64,000 nt of DNA from Devosia sp. XK-2 (GCF_037113415.1 NZ_CP146608.1:1880501-1944500); one strand, 5' to 3'. Numbered from the stretch's first letter, positions 1 through 8,872 are shown. Made by a program: numbers and translations. The notes: a model not told the origin generated them from the letters alone.

Positions 1-39
1 CCACGCTGGAAACGCCAACGCAGAGCTTGACCATATGGA

Positions 40-717
40 TCATGCCAGCGTCCCCGGCGCGACACGCCCCTGGATCACGTCGATCTCGTCGTCATCGACA
101 ATCCACGGTTCCTGCAGAGCCAGGCCGCGCCATTCCTGGAAAGCCGGCAAGGCGTAGATGGCCTCCACATAGCGGCCGGCGACATCCGAGACCGGCAAGT
201 CATAGGTCCTGAGCCGCGTTGCCAGCGGCGCATACATGGCGTCGGCAGCCGAAAATGTGCCGAAAAGATAGGGACCGCCAGACCGCGCCAGCAAATCGCC
301 CCATAGCACCTCTATCCGGTGTAGATCGCGGCGAATGGCATCCAGATCGACCCGCCCCGGATAGGAACCACGCAAGTTCATCGGCGCATGATTGCGCAAG
401 GCGTTGAACCCGGCATGCATTTCGGCCGCGGCTGCACGCGCCAGCGCCCGGTCGGCCCGATCCTGCGGCCAGATTGCCTTGTCCGGAAAGCTGTCCGCCA
501 GATATTCGATAATGGCGATTGTCTCGGGCACAACCAGCGCGCCGTCGACCAGCACCGGCACTTTCCCGGTCGGGGACCGGGCTGCTAGGGTCTCGCGCCA
601 GCCGGCCCCGGAAAGCTGCAGAACCTCGTCCTCGAACGCGATGTCGAAATGGCGCAGCACCAGCCAGGGCCGCAGCGACCAGGTGGAATAATTGCGATTC
701 CCGATCAGGAGCTTCAT
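40..717 (-). CDS. Glutathione S-transferase family protein
   Basis: A 225-residue soluble protein with the GST architecture: an N-terminal thioredoxin-like half opening MKLLIGNRNYSTWSLRPWL, the cis-proline/GSH-binding stretch GKVPVLVDGALVVPETIAI at about residues 51-69, and an alpha-helical C-terminal half. Ser/Tyr residues near position 10 are candidates for activating glutathione. It is expected to conjugate or reduce small electrophiles in the cytosol; the substrate cannot be read from sequence. The length is normal for the family. It lies downstream of a small membrane-protein gene on the same strand, but a terminator hairpin separates them, so it probably has its own promoter. Confidence 0.9.
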   Translation of the reverse strand: MKLLIGNRNYSTWSLRPWLVLRHFDIAFEDEVLQLSGAGWRETLAARSPTGKVPVLVDGALVVPETIAIIEYLADSFPDKAIWPQDRADRALARAAAAEMHAGFNALRNHAPMNLRGSYPGRVDLDAIRRDLHRIEVLWGDLLARSGGPYLFGTFSAADAMYAPLATRLRTYDLPVSDVAGRYVEAIYALPAFQEWRGLALQEPWIVDDDEIDVIQGRVAPGTLA

Positions 718-742
718 CCAACATCCTCGCTTTCAAGAAGAA

Positions 743-765
743 GGGCGCCCAGTGGCCGGGCGCCC
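743..765 (-). terminator. Rho-independent terminator after the small membrane-protein gene
   Basis: On the minus strand GGGCGCCC, a 7-nt loop and GGGCGCCC form an 8-bp GC-only stem, followed by TTCTTCTT. It sits 41 nt past the stop codon of the 33-codon ORF at 807-908 and just upstream of the GST start. Confidence 0.75.
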
Positions 766-806
766 TCCCCTTAAACTCTTCTGCAGTGAATAACTCCAAC
801 GTCTTT

Positions 807-908
807 CTAGACGTTAGCAACCACGGAGAAAACCAGCCCCACAGAGAGGAGGCATACCAGAGCCCAGCTCATTGTCTGCCAGACATTCGGTTTGGTTTGA
901 CTGCGCAT
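807..908 (-). CDS. Small single-pass membrane protein, 33 residues
   Basis: A short ORF below usual gene-calling cut-offs. ATG at 908 is preceded by AAGGAG seven nucleotides upstream, and the stop TAG is followed by a clear terminator at 743-765. The product starts MRSQTKPNVWQTMSWA and then has a hydrophobic helix (LVCLLSVGLVFSVVANV), so one transmembrane segment with the N-terminus probably inside. It lies between mgtE and a GST on the same strand. I do not recognise the family and no function is assigned. SD, ORF and terminator together are the evidence that it is expressed. Confidence 0.6.
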   Translation of the reverse strand: MRSQTKPNVWQTMSWALVCLLSVGLVFSVVANV

Positions 909-1069
909 AGATCGCTCCTTGTCAGTCGTCCACACCGGCTCTTCAAGTTCCGCGTCGCTGCCAGACAGGACGCCAAATCGGCCGGTAATGAATCGTTAGC
1001 CGTCCAGCAGGTGGGAAGCAAGCGACCAAAGTGCAACACTCCGGCCCTGTGGAAAATGGCGTTTCTGCG

Positions 1070-2485
1070 TCAGAACAAGCCGAACCAAAGCCCCGCAATT
1101 CCCAAAAACGCAAAGAAACCAATGATATCGGTGACCGTCGTGACAAAGACCGCAGAGGCAATGGCCGGGTCGGCCTTGAGCTTGTCCAGGGTCAGCGGGA
1201 TGAGAATTCCGAACGTTCCGGCGACAATCATGTTGATGACCATGGCCAGGCCAATGACGATCCCGAGCTGCACATTGCCGTAACGCAGCGCCGTAACGAT
1301 GCCGATGAGTACAGCGAAAATGACGCCATTGACGACGCCCACCACCATTTCGCGGCGGATGAGGCGCCGCAAGCGGCCGCCATCGAGCTCGCGCATGGCC
1401 AGGGCGCGCACGGTCACCGTCATGGTCTGCGCGCCGGCATTGCCGCCCATGGAGGCCACAATGGGCATTAGCACCGCCAGCGCCACCATCTGCTCGATCG
1501 TGGCATTGAACAGGCCGATGACGAAGCTGACCATCACCGCGGTGAACAGGTTGACCACCAGCCAGGGCACGCGGCTGCGCACGGTGTCCAACGTGGTATC
1601 GGAGACGTCCTCGTCACCCACACCGGCCATCAGGCGGATATCCTCTTCCGCCTCTTCCTGAATCACGTCCACGATATCGTCGATGGTCAGCACGCCAACC
1701 AGCCGCTCGCTTTCGTCCACCACGCCCACTTCCACCAGGTCATAGCGCTCGAAGCTGCGCGCGGCCTCTTCCTGATCCTCTTCGGCATTCACCAGCACCA
1801 GATTGGTGTTCATGATGCTGTCGATTTTAGTGGCGCGTGGGGTGCGCAGGAACTTGTCGAGCGGCAGGGTGCCGAGCACCTTGTAGGACGCATCGACCAC
1901 GTAAAGCTGATAGAACTCGTCCGGCAGATCCTTTTCGGTCCGCAGATAGTCGATCACCTGTCCCACCGTCCAGAAAGGCGGAATGGCGATAAAATCGGTC
2001 TGCATCCGGCGCCCGGCCGAATCCTCGGGAAAATCGAGACTGCGCTTGAGCGCCAGGCGTTCAAAGGTCGGAAGCGCCTGAAGAATCTCGTCCCGGTCTT
2101 CTTCTTCCAGGTCTTCAAGCAGATAGACGGCATCGTCATTGTCCAGCTCTGCCACGCCGCGCGCAATCTCGGCATTGGGCAGGGCTTCCATGATTTCGAT
2201 GCGGATGCTCTCGTCGACTTCCGTCAGCGCCGAAAAGTCGAACTTCTCGCCCAGCGCCTGCACCAGCGCCAGGCGCTCATCGGCGTCGAGCTGTTCGAGC
2301 ACGTCACCGACATCCGAATTGTGCAGTGGCGCCATGGCCAGGGCGACATCGTCCACCCGCTGCGCCGCGAGAAAGGCGCGCAGACGCTCCAGCCAGAGCG
2401 GACTGATCCGGCCTTCCGCGTCGCGGAACACATTGGTGTCATCCCCGGTCTCGAGGCCGGGCGCCTTATCAAAATCGTCGCTCAT
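1070..2485 (-). CDS. mgtE: Magnesium transporter MgtE
   Basis: A 471-residue inner-membrane Mg2+ channel. Residues 30-155 form the helical superhelix N domain rich in Asp/Glu, residues 165-280 hold the paired CBS domains that sense cytosolic Mg2+ (the second ends GVLTIDDIVDVIQ), and residues 307-470 contain five predicted membrane helices. The family signature PIVASMGGNAGAQT at 341-354 lines the pore. Length and domain order match characterised MgtE. It is divergent from the YjbR-like gene at 2603, and the shared 117-bp region presumably holds both promoters. I saw no clear M-box-type leader there. Confidence 0.96.
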   Translation of the reverse strand: MSDDFDKAPGLETGDDTNVFRDAEGRISPLWLERLRAFLAAQRVDDVALAMAPLHNSDVGDVLEQLDADERLALVQALGEKFDFSALTEVDESIRIEIMEALPNAEIARGVAELDNDDAVYLLEDLEEEDRDEILQALPTFERLALKRSLDFPEDSAGRRMQTDFIAIPPFWTVGQVIDYLRTEKDLPDEFYQLYVVDASYKVLGTLPLDKFLRTPRATKIDSIMNTNLVLVNAEEDQEEAARSFERYDLVEVGVVDESERLVGVLTIDDIVDVIQEEAEEDIRLMAGVGDEDVSDTTLDTVRSRVPWLVVNLFTAVMVSFVIGLFNATIEQMVALAVLMPIVASMGGNAGAQTMTVTVRALAMRELDGGRLRRLIRREMVVGVVNGVIFAVLIGIVTALRYGNVQLGIVIGLAMVINMIVAGTFGILIPLTLDKLKADPAIASAVFVTTVTDIIGFFAFLGIAGLWFGLF

Positions 2486-2602
2486 CGGGAGCCCTTTGCG
2501 TCTCTGGCGGGTTTCAGGGGCAATACAAGCATGTAGCCAATCCCCCAGTCCTGCGCCAGAGTGCCAGGACGCTTTTTCATCAATTGCGGAGGTCGCAAAC
2601 CA

Positions 2603-2956
2603 ATGACCAATGCCAAGGACGTCGAAGCCGGATTCTCCAGGCTGCTACGCCTGGTCAAAAGCCGCGGTCTGCCCGGCGTGTCTCGGGCGAAAGGGCCACC
2701 CCACGCGCTTATGGTCGCCGATATCGCCTTTGCCACGCTGCATGACAGTGCCACGCTGGCGCTCTGCTGCCCCAAGCATCAAAAGGTTCTGCTGATGGAT
2801 ATCTCGCCCAATGTCTATTTCGAGACCGATCAGCAGATCGGCCAGAACCTCGTTCTGGTGAATCTGGCGGCGATTGACGACGAGGAGCTGTCCCTGCGAC
2901 TGCACGATGCCTGGGAATATGCCGCGCCGGACAATCTGCGCAAATACGTGGACTAG
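2603..2956 (+). CDS. MmcQ/YjbR family protein
   Basis: A 117-residue protein with the MmcQ/YjbR fold pattern: an N-terminal helix and LPGV motif (residues 23-26), a strand pair, PNVYFETDQQIGQNLVLVNLA (about 69-89) and a terminal helix with DAWEYAAP. The family is often annotated as DNA-binding on structural grounds, but its role is unknown. An upstream in-frame start exists at 2561. I chose ATG 2603 because GGAGG lies 10 nt before it and the family begins here. The stop is followed by a strong terminator. Confidence 0.75.
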   Translation: MTNAKDVEAGFSRLLRLVKSRGLPGVSRAKGPPHALMVADIAFATLHDSATLALCCPKHQKVLLMDISPNVYFETDQQIGQNLVLVNLAAIDDEELSLRLHDAWEYAAPDNLRKYVD

Positions 2957-2972
2957 CACCAGCAGATGGCAA

Positions 2973-3005
2973 AGCGCCTCCGGTCCTGAACCGAAGGCGC
3001 TTTTT
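2973..3005 (+). terminator. Rho-independent terminator, possibly bidirectional
   Basis: AGCGCCT and CGGT pair with ACCG and AGGCGCT around a short loop, followed by TTTTT on the plus strand. It ends the YjbR-like gene. On the minus strand the same stem is followed by TTTGCC, so it may also stop the ugp operon, whose last gene ends at 3031. Confidence 0.85.
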
Positions 3006-3030
3006 CTGGCAACTCTTGGCGCCGGCAGGC

Positions 3031-4074
3031 CTATTCCACGCGCAACCCGCTCTGCTTGTTGAAGCCATGCAAGGCGGCCAACGGCAGGACGAAGTCGATG
3101 CGGTCGGACTCGCCCAGGCTGGCACGGCCCTGCTGCACCAGGATCAGTGCCTGCTCAATCCCTTCGACCCGCACATAGAGATGGCTTTCGCCGCCCACCG
3201 GCTCGATCAGCTCCACCGTGCCACTCAAGGCGATGCCCTCACCGGCGCCAACCACCACCTGGTCAGGCCGAATGCCCACAATGTCGGTGCCTTCGGGCAG
3301 GTGTGGCATGGTCTGTCCCGCAACCGCCCTGATCGCCTCGACCGGCAATAGGTTCATCGGCGGCGAGCCGATAAAGCCGGCCACGAACAGCGAGGCAGGC
3401 TTATCGTAGAGCTCGATTGGCTTGCCCACCTGCTCAATCCGCCCGCCATTCATCACCACCAGCCGGTCCGCCAGGGTCATGGCCTCGAGCTGGTCATGGG
3501 TCACATAAACGCTGGTGGTCTTGAGCGAGCGCTGCAGCCGGCGGATTTCGATCCGCATCTGCCCACGCAGCTTGGCATCGAGATTGGAGAGCGGTTCGTC
3601 GAACAGGAAGGCCTTGGGCTGGCGCACAATGGCCCGGCCCATGGCCACGCGCTGGCGCTGGCCGCCCGAAAGCTGGCGCGGCTTGCGCTCCAGGAACGGC
3701 TCTATCTCCAGTATCTTGGCGGCCTCGTTGACGCGGCGATCGATTTCCGCTCGCGGCGTACCGCGGTTCTTGAGGCCATATTCCAGGTTCTGCCGCACGC
3801 TCATATGTGGGTAGAGCGCATAATTCTGGAACACCATGGCGATGTCGCGCTCGGCCGGCTCCTTGCTGTTCACCACATCCTCGCCAATGGCGATGGTGCC
3901 ATCGGTAATGGTTTCGAGCCCGGCAATCATGCGCAGCAAGGTGGATTTACCGCAGCCTGAGGGCCCCACCAGCACCACCAGTTCGCCATCCTCAATGCTC
4001 AGGTCCAGCCCGTGGATCGCCGTGACATTGCCCTGATAGACCTTGCGAACGCCCTTGAGATCGATGCTAGCCAT
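3031..4074 (-). CDS. ugpC: Glycerol-3-phosphate ABC transporter ATP-binding protein UgpC
   Basis: A 347-residue cytosolic ATPase energising the UgpAE channel. Walker [10 protein letters not shown] at 37-45, signature LSGGQ at 135-139, Walker B FLFDEP at 156-161, then a C-terminal MalK-like OB/TOBE regulatory region from about 240. The ORF is open for 68 further codons upstream, but that part overlaps ugpE out of frame. ATG 4074 starts the canonical [14 protein letters not shown] sequence 5 nt after the ugpE stop. It is the last gene of ugpB-ugpA-ugpE-ugpC. Confidence 0.94.
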   Translation of the reverse strand: MASIDLKGVRKVYQGNVTAIHGLDLSIEDGELVVLVGPSGCGKSTLLRMIAGLETITDGTIAIGEDVVNSKEPAERDIAMVFQNYALYPHMSVRQNLEYGLKNRGTPRAEIDRRVNEAAKILEIEPFLERKPRQLSGGQRQRVAMGRAIVRQPKAFLFDEPLSNLDAKLRGQMRIEIRRLQRSLKTTSVYVTHDQLEAMTLADRLVVMNGGRIEQVGKPIELYDKPASLFVAGFIGSPPMNLLPVEAIRAVAGQTMPHLPEGTDIVGIRPDQVVVGAGEGIALSGTVELIEPVGGESHLYVRVEGIEQALILVQQGRASLGESDRIDFVLPLAALHGFNKQSGLRVE

Positions 4075-4079
4075 TTGTT

Positions 4080-4922
4080 CTATTTCTCCGTTTCGACCAG
4101 GCCCTTGACGAACAGGCGCTGCATGAAAATCACGATAAGCACCGGCGGCAGCATGGCCATGACAACGGCCGCCATGATGGTATTCCATTGCGGATCGGCG
4201 TCGGCGACCGCCGCCATGCGCTTCACGCCCATCATCAATGTGTAATATTTCGGGTCCGTGGTCACCAGCAGCGGCCACAGATATTGCATCCAGCCATAGA
4301 TGAAGAGGATCACGCAGAGCGCCGCGATATTAGTGCGGCTGAGCGGCAAAAGAATGTCGCGGAAGAACTTCACCGGCCCGGCCCCATCCACCCGGGCCGC
4401 CTCCATCAGCTCATCGGGAACAGTCATGAAAAACTGGCGGAACAGGAATGTCGCCGTCGCCGACGCAATCAATGGAATGGTCAGGCCCAGATAGGAATTG
4501 AGCATCCCCAGATTGGCCACCACGGCAAAGGTTGGAATAATGCGCACCTCGACCGGCAGCATCAACGTGATGAAGATCAGCCAGAAGGCCAGCACCCGCC
4601 CGGGAAACCGGAAATAGACGATCGCATAGGCCGAGATGATCGAGATGGCGATCTTGCCCACTGTGATGATGATCGCCATCCAGAGCGAATTCCAGGCCAT
4701 CAGCCAGAACGGGGCGACGCCACGCCGCTCTTCGGTCAGCACCTGCACCACATTGTTCCACAATTCTGCGCCGGGTAGCAGCGGCATCATGCCCGATGAA
4801 AGCGCGGTCGGCCCGTGGGTCGAGGCGATAAGGGCGATATAAACCGGGAACACCACGATCACGACGCCGCAGATCAGAACGAAATGCGTCAGGAAGGTCA
4901 GCCAGGGGCGATTTTCGACCAT
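4080..4922 (-). CDS. ugpE: Glycerol-3-phosphate ABC transporter permease UgpE
   Basis: A 280-residue inner-membrane permease with six predicted helices. The EAA loop [17 protein letters not shown], which docks on UgpC, lies in the cytoplasmic loop near residue 190. The start [17 protein letters not shown] and the N-terminal first helix fit the MalG/UgpE subfamily. It begins 12 nt after ugpA, with a GGAGG-type SD just before the ATG. With UgpA it forms the translocation pore for sn-glycerol-3-phosphate. Confidence 0.94.
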   Translation of the reverse strand: MVENRPWLTFLTHFVLICGVVIVVFPVYIALIASTHGPTALSSGMMPLLPGAELWNNVVQVLTEERRGVAPFWLMAWNSLWMAIIITVGKIAISIISAYAIVYFRFPGRVLAFWLIFITLMLPVEVRIIPTFAVVANLGMLNSYLGLTIPLIASATATFLFRQFFMTVPDELMEAARVDGAGPVKFFRDILLPLSRTNIAALCVILFIYGWMQYLWPLLVTTDPKYYTLMMGVKRMAAVADADPQWNTIMAAVVMAMLPPVLIVIFMQRLFVKGLVETEK

Positions 4923-4934
4923 TGACCCGCCCTC

Positions 4935-5819
4935 CTAATATTGGACCCGGCGTTCCACATAGCGGAACTGGATCACGGTGAGCACGATGACGAAGAGCAT
5001 GAGGATCACGGACTGGGCCGAGCTCGAGCCCAGATTGAGCCCCAGATAGCCGTCGGTATAGACCTTGTAGACCAGGGTATTGGTGGCCTGGTTCGGCCCG
5101 CCTGCCGTGGTGGCGTCGATCACCCCGAACGTGTCGAACATGGTGTAGTTGAGATTGACGATCATCAGGAAGAATGTGGTCGGCGACAGAAGCGGAAACA
5201 CGATAGTCCAGAACCGCTTGAACGGCCCGGCCCCATCAATGGCGGCCGCTTCATTCAACGATTGAGGAACTGACTGCAATCCTGCGAGAAAAAACAGGAA
5301 ATTATAGGAAATCTGCTTCCAGCTTGCGGCAATGACGATCAGGATCATCGCATGCGCGCCGTTGAGCTGATGGTCCCAGTCCACCCCGAAATAGCCCAGC
5401 ATATAGGGCAGGATGCCGGTGGATGAGTTGAAGATGAACCACCACAAAATGCCCGCCACGACAGGCGAGACCGCATATGGCCATAAGAGCATGGTCGAAT
5501 AGGCCGTTCCCGCGCGGATCAGCCGGTTCACGGCCACTGCCAGCACCAGGGCCAGGCCCATCGAGATGACCGTTACCGCCAGCGCGAACAGCGCTGTGCG
5601 CCCCACCGAAGCAAGATAGTCCGGCTCCTGGAACAGGCGCAGATAGTGCAACAGGCCCACAAAGCTGGTCGAAAGCCCGAATGGATCTTCACGTTCGAAC
5701 GAGGATTTGACGGCCTGGCCGGCGGGCCAGATAAAAAAGATGATCGTGATGATCAATTGCGGCGCCACCAGCAGGTAGGGCAGCCCCTGAGAGGGGAAAA
5801 CAGTGCGTTTGGTATCCAT
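4935..5819 (-). CDS. ugpA: Glycerol-3-phosphate ABC transporter permease UgpA
   Basis: A 294-residue MalF/UgpA-type permease with six predicted membrane helices and the EAA motif EAAAIDGAGPFKRFWTI near residue 195. The first helix is LLVAPQLIITIIFFIW and the last ends in QFRYVERRVQY. It follows ugpB after a 90-bp gap that carries a GC-rich stem-loop, and precedes ugpE by 12 bp. It partners UgpE in the membrane channel. Confidence 0.94.
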   Translation of the reverse strand: MDTKRTVFPSQGLPYLLVAPQLIITIIFFIWPAGQAVKSSFEREDPFGLSTSFVGLLHYLRLFQEPDYLASVGRTALFALAVTVISMGLALVLAVAVNRLIRAGTAYSTMLLWPYAVSPVVAGILWWFIFNSSTGILPYMLGYFGVDWDHQLNGAHAMILIVIAASWKQISYNFLFFLAGLQSVPQSLNEAAAIDGAGPFKRFWTIVFPLLSPTTFFLMIVNLNYTMFDTFGVIDATTAGGPNQATNTLVYKVYTDGYLGLNLGSSSAQSVILMLFVIVLTVIQFRYVERRVQY

Positions 5820-5864
5820 CGACCCGATCCGCGGAAGCGGTGCAGCCGCTCCGAAAAGACGAAT

Positions 5865-5892
5865 GGGCGGGGCGCATCATCTGGCCCCGCCC
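5865..5892 (-). terminator. Intercistronic stem-loop between ugpB and ugpA
   Basis: GGGCGGGGC and GCCCCGCCC form a 9-bp GC-rich stem with a 10-nt loop. On the minus strand it is followed by ATTCGTCTTTTC, a weak U-tract. Such hairpins commonly stabilise the 3' end of the binding-protein mRNA and reduce read-through into permease genes. That role is inferred here. Confidence 0.7.
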
Positions 5893-5909
5893 GGCAGTGT
5901 CAGCGCGCC

Positions 5910-7229
5910 TTACTGATTGGCGGCCTGGAAATCGCGCAGCATCTGATTGCCGCGTGTAACCAGATCGTCCAGCGCCTGCTGGGCGGTCTTGTCGCCAGTA
6001 AGAAGAGCCTGGAATTCCTGGTCGATCACGTCGCGAACCTGGACGTAATTGCCGAAACGCAGACCCTTGGAGTTTTCGGTCGGAGCATTGAGCGTCATCT
6101 GCTTGATGGCCACGTCCGAACCCGGATTGGCCTCATAATAGCCCCGGCTCTGGCCGAGCTCGTAAGCGGCCTGGGTGATCGGCAGATAGCCCGAGAACTG
6201 GTGCCAGTCGGCCTGAACTTCCGGCGAGGAGAGGTAGGAGAAGAAGTCCGCCACGCCCTTATACTGGGCTTCATCGGCGCCCTGCAGGACCCACAGGGTC
6301 GCGCCACCAATGATCGAGTTCTGCGGCTCGACCTCTTCATAATGCGGCAGCATGCCGAAGCCGACTTCAAAGCCCTCGGCATTGGCCAGAACGCCGGCGC
6401 GCGAAGCCGAGGAGTTCATATAGATGGCGCATTCGCCGGTATAGAACTTGGCCGGCGCATCCGCACCGCCACCCGGGCCGCCATAGGAGAAGACGCCCTC
6501 GTCCTGCCACGTCTTGAGATTGTCCCAATGCTTGACCTGCAGCGGGCCATTGACCACGAATTCGGTGTCCAGGCCGCCAAATCCGTTCTCGAGCGTGCCG
6601 ATCGGCTGGTTGTGCCAGGCCGAGAAATTCTCGAGCTGCGCCCAGGAGATCCAGCCCGAGGTAAAACCACAATCGGCAGCGCCAGATTCCATGATCTTGT
6701 GCGAGAAGGCTTCCAGCTCTTCCCAGGTCTTGGGCGGCTGTTCAGGATCGAGGCCGGCAGCGGCGAACACGTCCTTGTTGTAATACATGATCGGCGTCGA
6801 GGAATTGAACGGCATCGAGAGCATATTGCCCTCGGTATCGGTGTAATAACCCACAACGGTCGGCAGGAAGCCGCTGGGGTCGAAATCGGCGCCCATATCG
6901 GCCATGAGCTGGTAAACCGGATAGACGGCGCCCTTGGCAGCCATCATGGTGCCGGTACCCACTTCGAACACCTGCACGATTTCGGGCTGCTCGCCGGCGC
7001 GGAAAGCGGCGATGGCAGCGGTCATGGTCTCGGCATAGGAGCCCTTATAGACCGGGGTCACGACATAGTCGGACTGGCTGGCATTGTAGCCGGCCACGAT
7101 TTCTTCGAGCTTCTCACCCAGCTCGCCACCCATGGCGTGCCACCAGGTGACTTCGGTGGCAGCAAAGGCCACCGAAGTGGACAGGGCGAGCGACAGGGCC
7201 GCAAGGCCCACGCGGTTCAGAGATTTCAT
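5910..7229 (-). CDS. ugpB: Glycerol-3-phosphate-binding periplasmic protein UgpB
   Basis: A 439-residue periplasmic solute-binding protein. Residues 1-23 are a Sec signal peptide ending SVAFA before ATEVTWWHAMGGELG. By recall it matches E. coli UgpB over its whole length, including the PFNSSTPIMYYNKD, AGLDPEQPPKTW, QLENFSAWHN, IIGGATLWV and GYLPIT segments. I placed the start at ATG 7229, which has GGGAGAC upstream. The longer frame from 7355 has no signal-like sequence at its start. It is the first gene of the operon and has a Pho-box-like array about 200 bp upstream. Confidence 0.95.
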   Translation of the reverse strand: MKSLNRVGLAALSLALSTSVAFAATEVTWWHAMGGELGEKLEEIVAGYNASQSDYVVTPVYKGSYAETMTAAIAAFRAGEQPEIVQVFEVGTGTMMAAKGAVYPVYQLMADMGADFDPSGFLPTVVGYYTDTEGNMLSMPFNSSTPIMYYNKDVFAAAGLDPEQPPKTWEELEAFSHKIMESGAADCGFTSGWISWAQLENFSAWHNQPIGTLENGFGGLDTEFVVNGPLQVKHWDNLKTWQDEGVFSYGGPGGGADAPAKFYTGECAIYMNSSASRAGVLANAEGFEVGFGMLPHYEEVEPQNSIIGGATLWVLQGADEAQYKGVADFFSYLSSPEVQADWHQFSGYLPITQAAYELGQSRGYYEANPGSDVAIKQMTLNAPTENSKGLRFGNYVQVRDVIDQEFQALLTGDKTAQQALDDLVTRGNQMLRDFQAANQ

Positions 7230-7589
7230 GCTTGTCTCCCAACGGACCGGCACGGCGTTCAAATGCCGCCCGGCTCCAGCCAGACCAGTAATGTGTGTGA
7301 GCACCGGCTCGGCGGGTTCGAAATCATTCGAAACAAACCGAAAGCCCCGGCGCACAGCTCGCCCGCCCCCAGGGGCCTCGACCTGCCCGCCCCCTCTATT
7401 GAGCTTGCTTGACGTTCACTTGAAGATTCAATGACAAGCTGATGACGGCTCACTTCGATAGACAGAAAGTTCGTTTGAACGCCTATCCATCCTCCGGCGT
7501 CAGAAAATTTCTGCCCTCCCCCTGTCGAAACGGACAGCGCCCCACCGTTGTGAGAGGGATAGGAAAGCAAAAAAAGGAACACCGCCACC
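7230..7589. other. Divergent intergenic region ugpB / GFA-family gene
   Basis: This 360-bp stretch has no convincing gene. It contains the tandem PhoB-type sites (7405-7448), which leave a leader of about 170 nt before ugpB, and a small dyad TTCGAA-ATCA-TTCGAA near 7317-7332 that could be an operator. The plus-strand promoter for the gene at 7590 is not obvious. Confidence 0.6.
7405..7448 (-). promoter_or_regulatory. Tandem Pho-box-like array upstream of ugpB
   Basis: Read on the minus strand, four 11-nt units run head to tail. Their 7-mers are CCGTCAT, TTGTCAT, TCTTCAA and ACGTCAA, each followed by 4 variable bases. The first two closely match the PhoB half-site CTGTCAT with the standard N4 spacer; the last two are degenerate. 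Position and orientation fit phosphate-starvation activation of ugpBAEC, as known for ugp in enterobacteria and rhizobia. Confidence 0.7.
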
Positions 7590-8126
7590 ATGTCCAAAAC
7601 CACCACCCTGGCCTGTGCCTGCGGGCAATTTCATGTTGAACTGATTGGCGAGCCTTTCATCAGCACCGAATGTCATTGCTCATCCTGCCGCAACGCCGCC
7701 GAGCGCCTCGCGGCCCTGCCCCCGGCCTATCCCATGGCCAATGCCAGCGGCGGCATCCCCTACATCCTCTACCGCAAGGACCGCGTCCGCTTCCCGGATG
7801 GCACCGCCGGCCTGGCCGAATTCCGCCTCCGCGATAAAACGCCCACCCGCCGCGTTCTCACCACCTGCTGCAACACGCCCATATTTCTTGAATTCGAAGA
7901 CGGCCACTGGCTCAGCCTCTTTGCCGGCCTGTGGCCCGAAGATCAGCGCCCCGCCCTTCAGATTCGCACCCAGACCGGCGATGTCCCCGAGGGCACCGTC
8001 CTCGACAATACCCTGCCTGCCGGCTTCGGCCCCACGGCCGGCTTCTATGCAAGATTGCTCGGAGAGTGGATCGCCATGGGGTTCAAGTCCCCGAAAATCA
8101 AAATCGAGGAGAAGATCAATGCCTGA
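7590..8126 (+). CDS. GFA-domain (CENP-V/glutathione-dependent formaldehyde-activating-like) protein
   Basis: A 178-residue protein with GFA-type zinc ligands: CxC at residues 9-11 (ACACGQFHVEL), CxCxxC at 28-33 (CHCSSC), and a later TTCCNTPIFLEF motif where the family carries its remaining Cys. The name comes from Gfa enzymes that promote S-hydroxymethylglutathione formation, but most members are uncharacterised, so the activity should not be assumed. The middle of the protein is more diverged than in typical Gfa. Its stop overlaps the start of the next gene by 8 bp, so the two are translated together. Confidence 0.75.
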   Translation: MSKTTTLACACGQFHVELIGEPFISTECHCSSCRNAAERLAALPPAYPMANASGGIPYILYRKDRVRFPDGTAGLAEFRLRDKTPTRRVLTTCCNTPIFLEFEDGHWLSLFAGLWPEDQRPALQIRTQTGDVPEGTVLDNTLPAGFGPTAGFYARLLGEWIAMGFKSPKIKIEEKINA

Positions 8127-8421
8127 CACCGACACCAAGATCACCATCGGCAATGTCAATCACCCCGACCACAGCGAACGGGTGGACCGCGCCAAATACA
8201 TGGCCATGCACGACGCATTGATGAGCATCCTGCCCAGCGAACCGCCCGGCCTGACCGTGGCCGAGGCCAAGCAAGCGCTCCTGCCCCACCTCTCTCAGGA
8301 CCACTTTCCCGGCGGCGACAAGGCCGGCTGGTGGCTCAAGGCCGTGCATCTCGATCTGGAATCGAAAAAGGTCATCGCCCGCGCCAAGGGCAGCCCGGTG
8401 CGGTTGCATAAAGTGGAGTGA
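8119..8421 (+). CDS. Conserved-type hypothetical protein, 100 residues
   Basis: It starts at ATG 8119 inside the last codons of the GFA-domain gene; AGGAGAAGATCA supplies the SD. The product is soluble and polar, beginning MPDTDTKITIGNVNHPDHSERV, with a helical middle (KYMAMHDALMSIL, AEAKQALLPHL) and a basic C-terminal strand pair (KKVIARAKGSPVRLHKVE). The layout resembles a small winged-helix domain, but no DNA-binding claim is justified. The longer frame beginning at 7645 is an out-of-frame artefact of the previous gene. The overlap suggests joint function with the GFA-domain protein. Confidence 0.7.
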   Translation: MPDTDTKITIGNVNHPDHSERVDRAKYMAMHDALMSILPSEPPGLTVAEAKQALLPHLSQDHFPGGDKAGWWLKAVHLDLESKKVIARAKGSPVRLHKVE

Positions 8422-8475
8422 CGAATTGGTACCGGGACCGCCGAAACCTGATGAACCAGTCTACCGGCGCCGGCC

Positions 8476-8781
8476 TTAGGTGAGGTCAACCATAAGCAAC
8501 CAGGGCAAAGTCAAAAGCGCCGTACCAATCAGGCTGGCATAGCCCACCAGCACCAGCCTAGCCGTTTGCCCGGCGCCATTGCGACTCGCCCATGCAACCA
8601 GGACGTCTAAGCTCGGACGAACCGTTACGAACATCGACAAAACCAGCGAAGCAAACAATACGGCGCCAGGCATGGGTGCCCCCACTTGGCTCGCGATGGA
8701 AGGCAACAAGCAGATGAAGCCAAGATCAAATCTGAAAGAGCCGCCGCCTTTGGCGGCGTCCACGTGTGCTGAGATTGACAA
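8476..8781 (-). CDS. Small integral membrane protein with TTG start
   Basis: A 101-residue protein with about three hydrophobic segments (LGFICLLPSIASQVG, AVLFASLVLSMFVTV and LVLVGYASLIGTALLTLPWLLM). I start it at TTG 8781 because AGGAG lies 8 nt upstream. The ATG at 8820 would add a polar tail and has no SD. It lies downstream of tRNA-Leu on the same strand but beyond the tRNA terminator. No family is recognised. The hydrophobic periodicity and SD make it likely real. Confidence 0.55.
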   Translation of the reverse strand: MSISAHVDAAKGGGSFRFDLGFICLLPSIASQVGAPMPGAVLFASLVLSMFVTVRPSLDVLVAWASRNGAGQTARLVLVGYASLIGTALLTLPWLLMVDLT

Positions 8782-8851
8782 ATTAGTCTCCTGATTTCGT
8801 GTCAGGACACAATTACGCATGTCGATGAAAGCGACAAACGGGCCTTCAATA

Positions 8852-8872
8852 CAAAAAAGCCGCCTCGCGGCA
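8852..8872 (-). terminator. Terminator of the tRNA-Leu transcript
   Basis: On the minus strand GCCGC-GAG-GCGGC is followed by TTTTTT, about 30 nt past the tRNA 3' CCA. A textbook intrinsic terminator. Confidence 0.9.

Noticed and set aside
2486..2602. Mg2+-sensing leader before mgtE
   Set aside because: The mgtE side of the 117-bp divergent region has no clear multi-helix structure and is too short for a full M-box.
5646..7412. 588-codon plus-strand frame over ugpA/ugpB
   Set aside because: Antisense to ugpA and ugpB, which have signal peptide, motifs and operon context.
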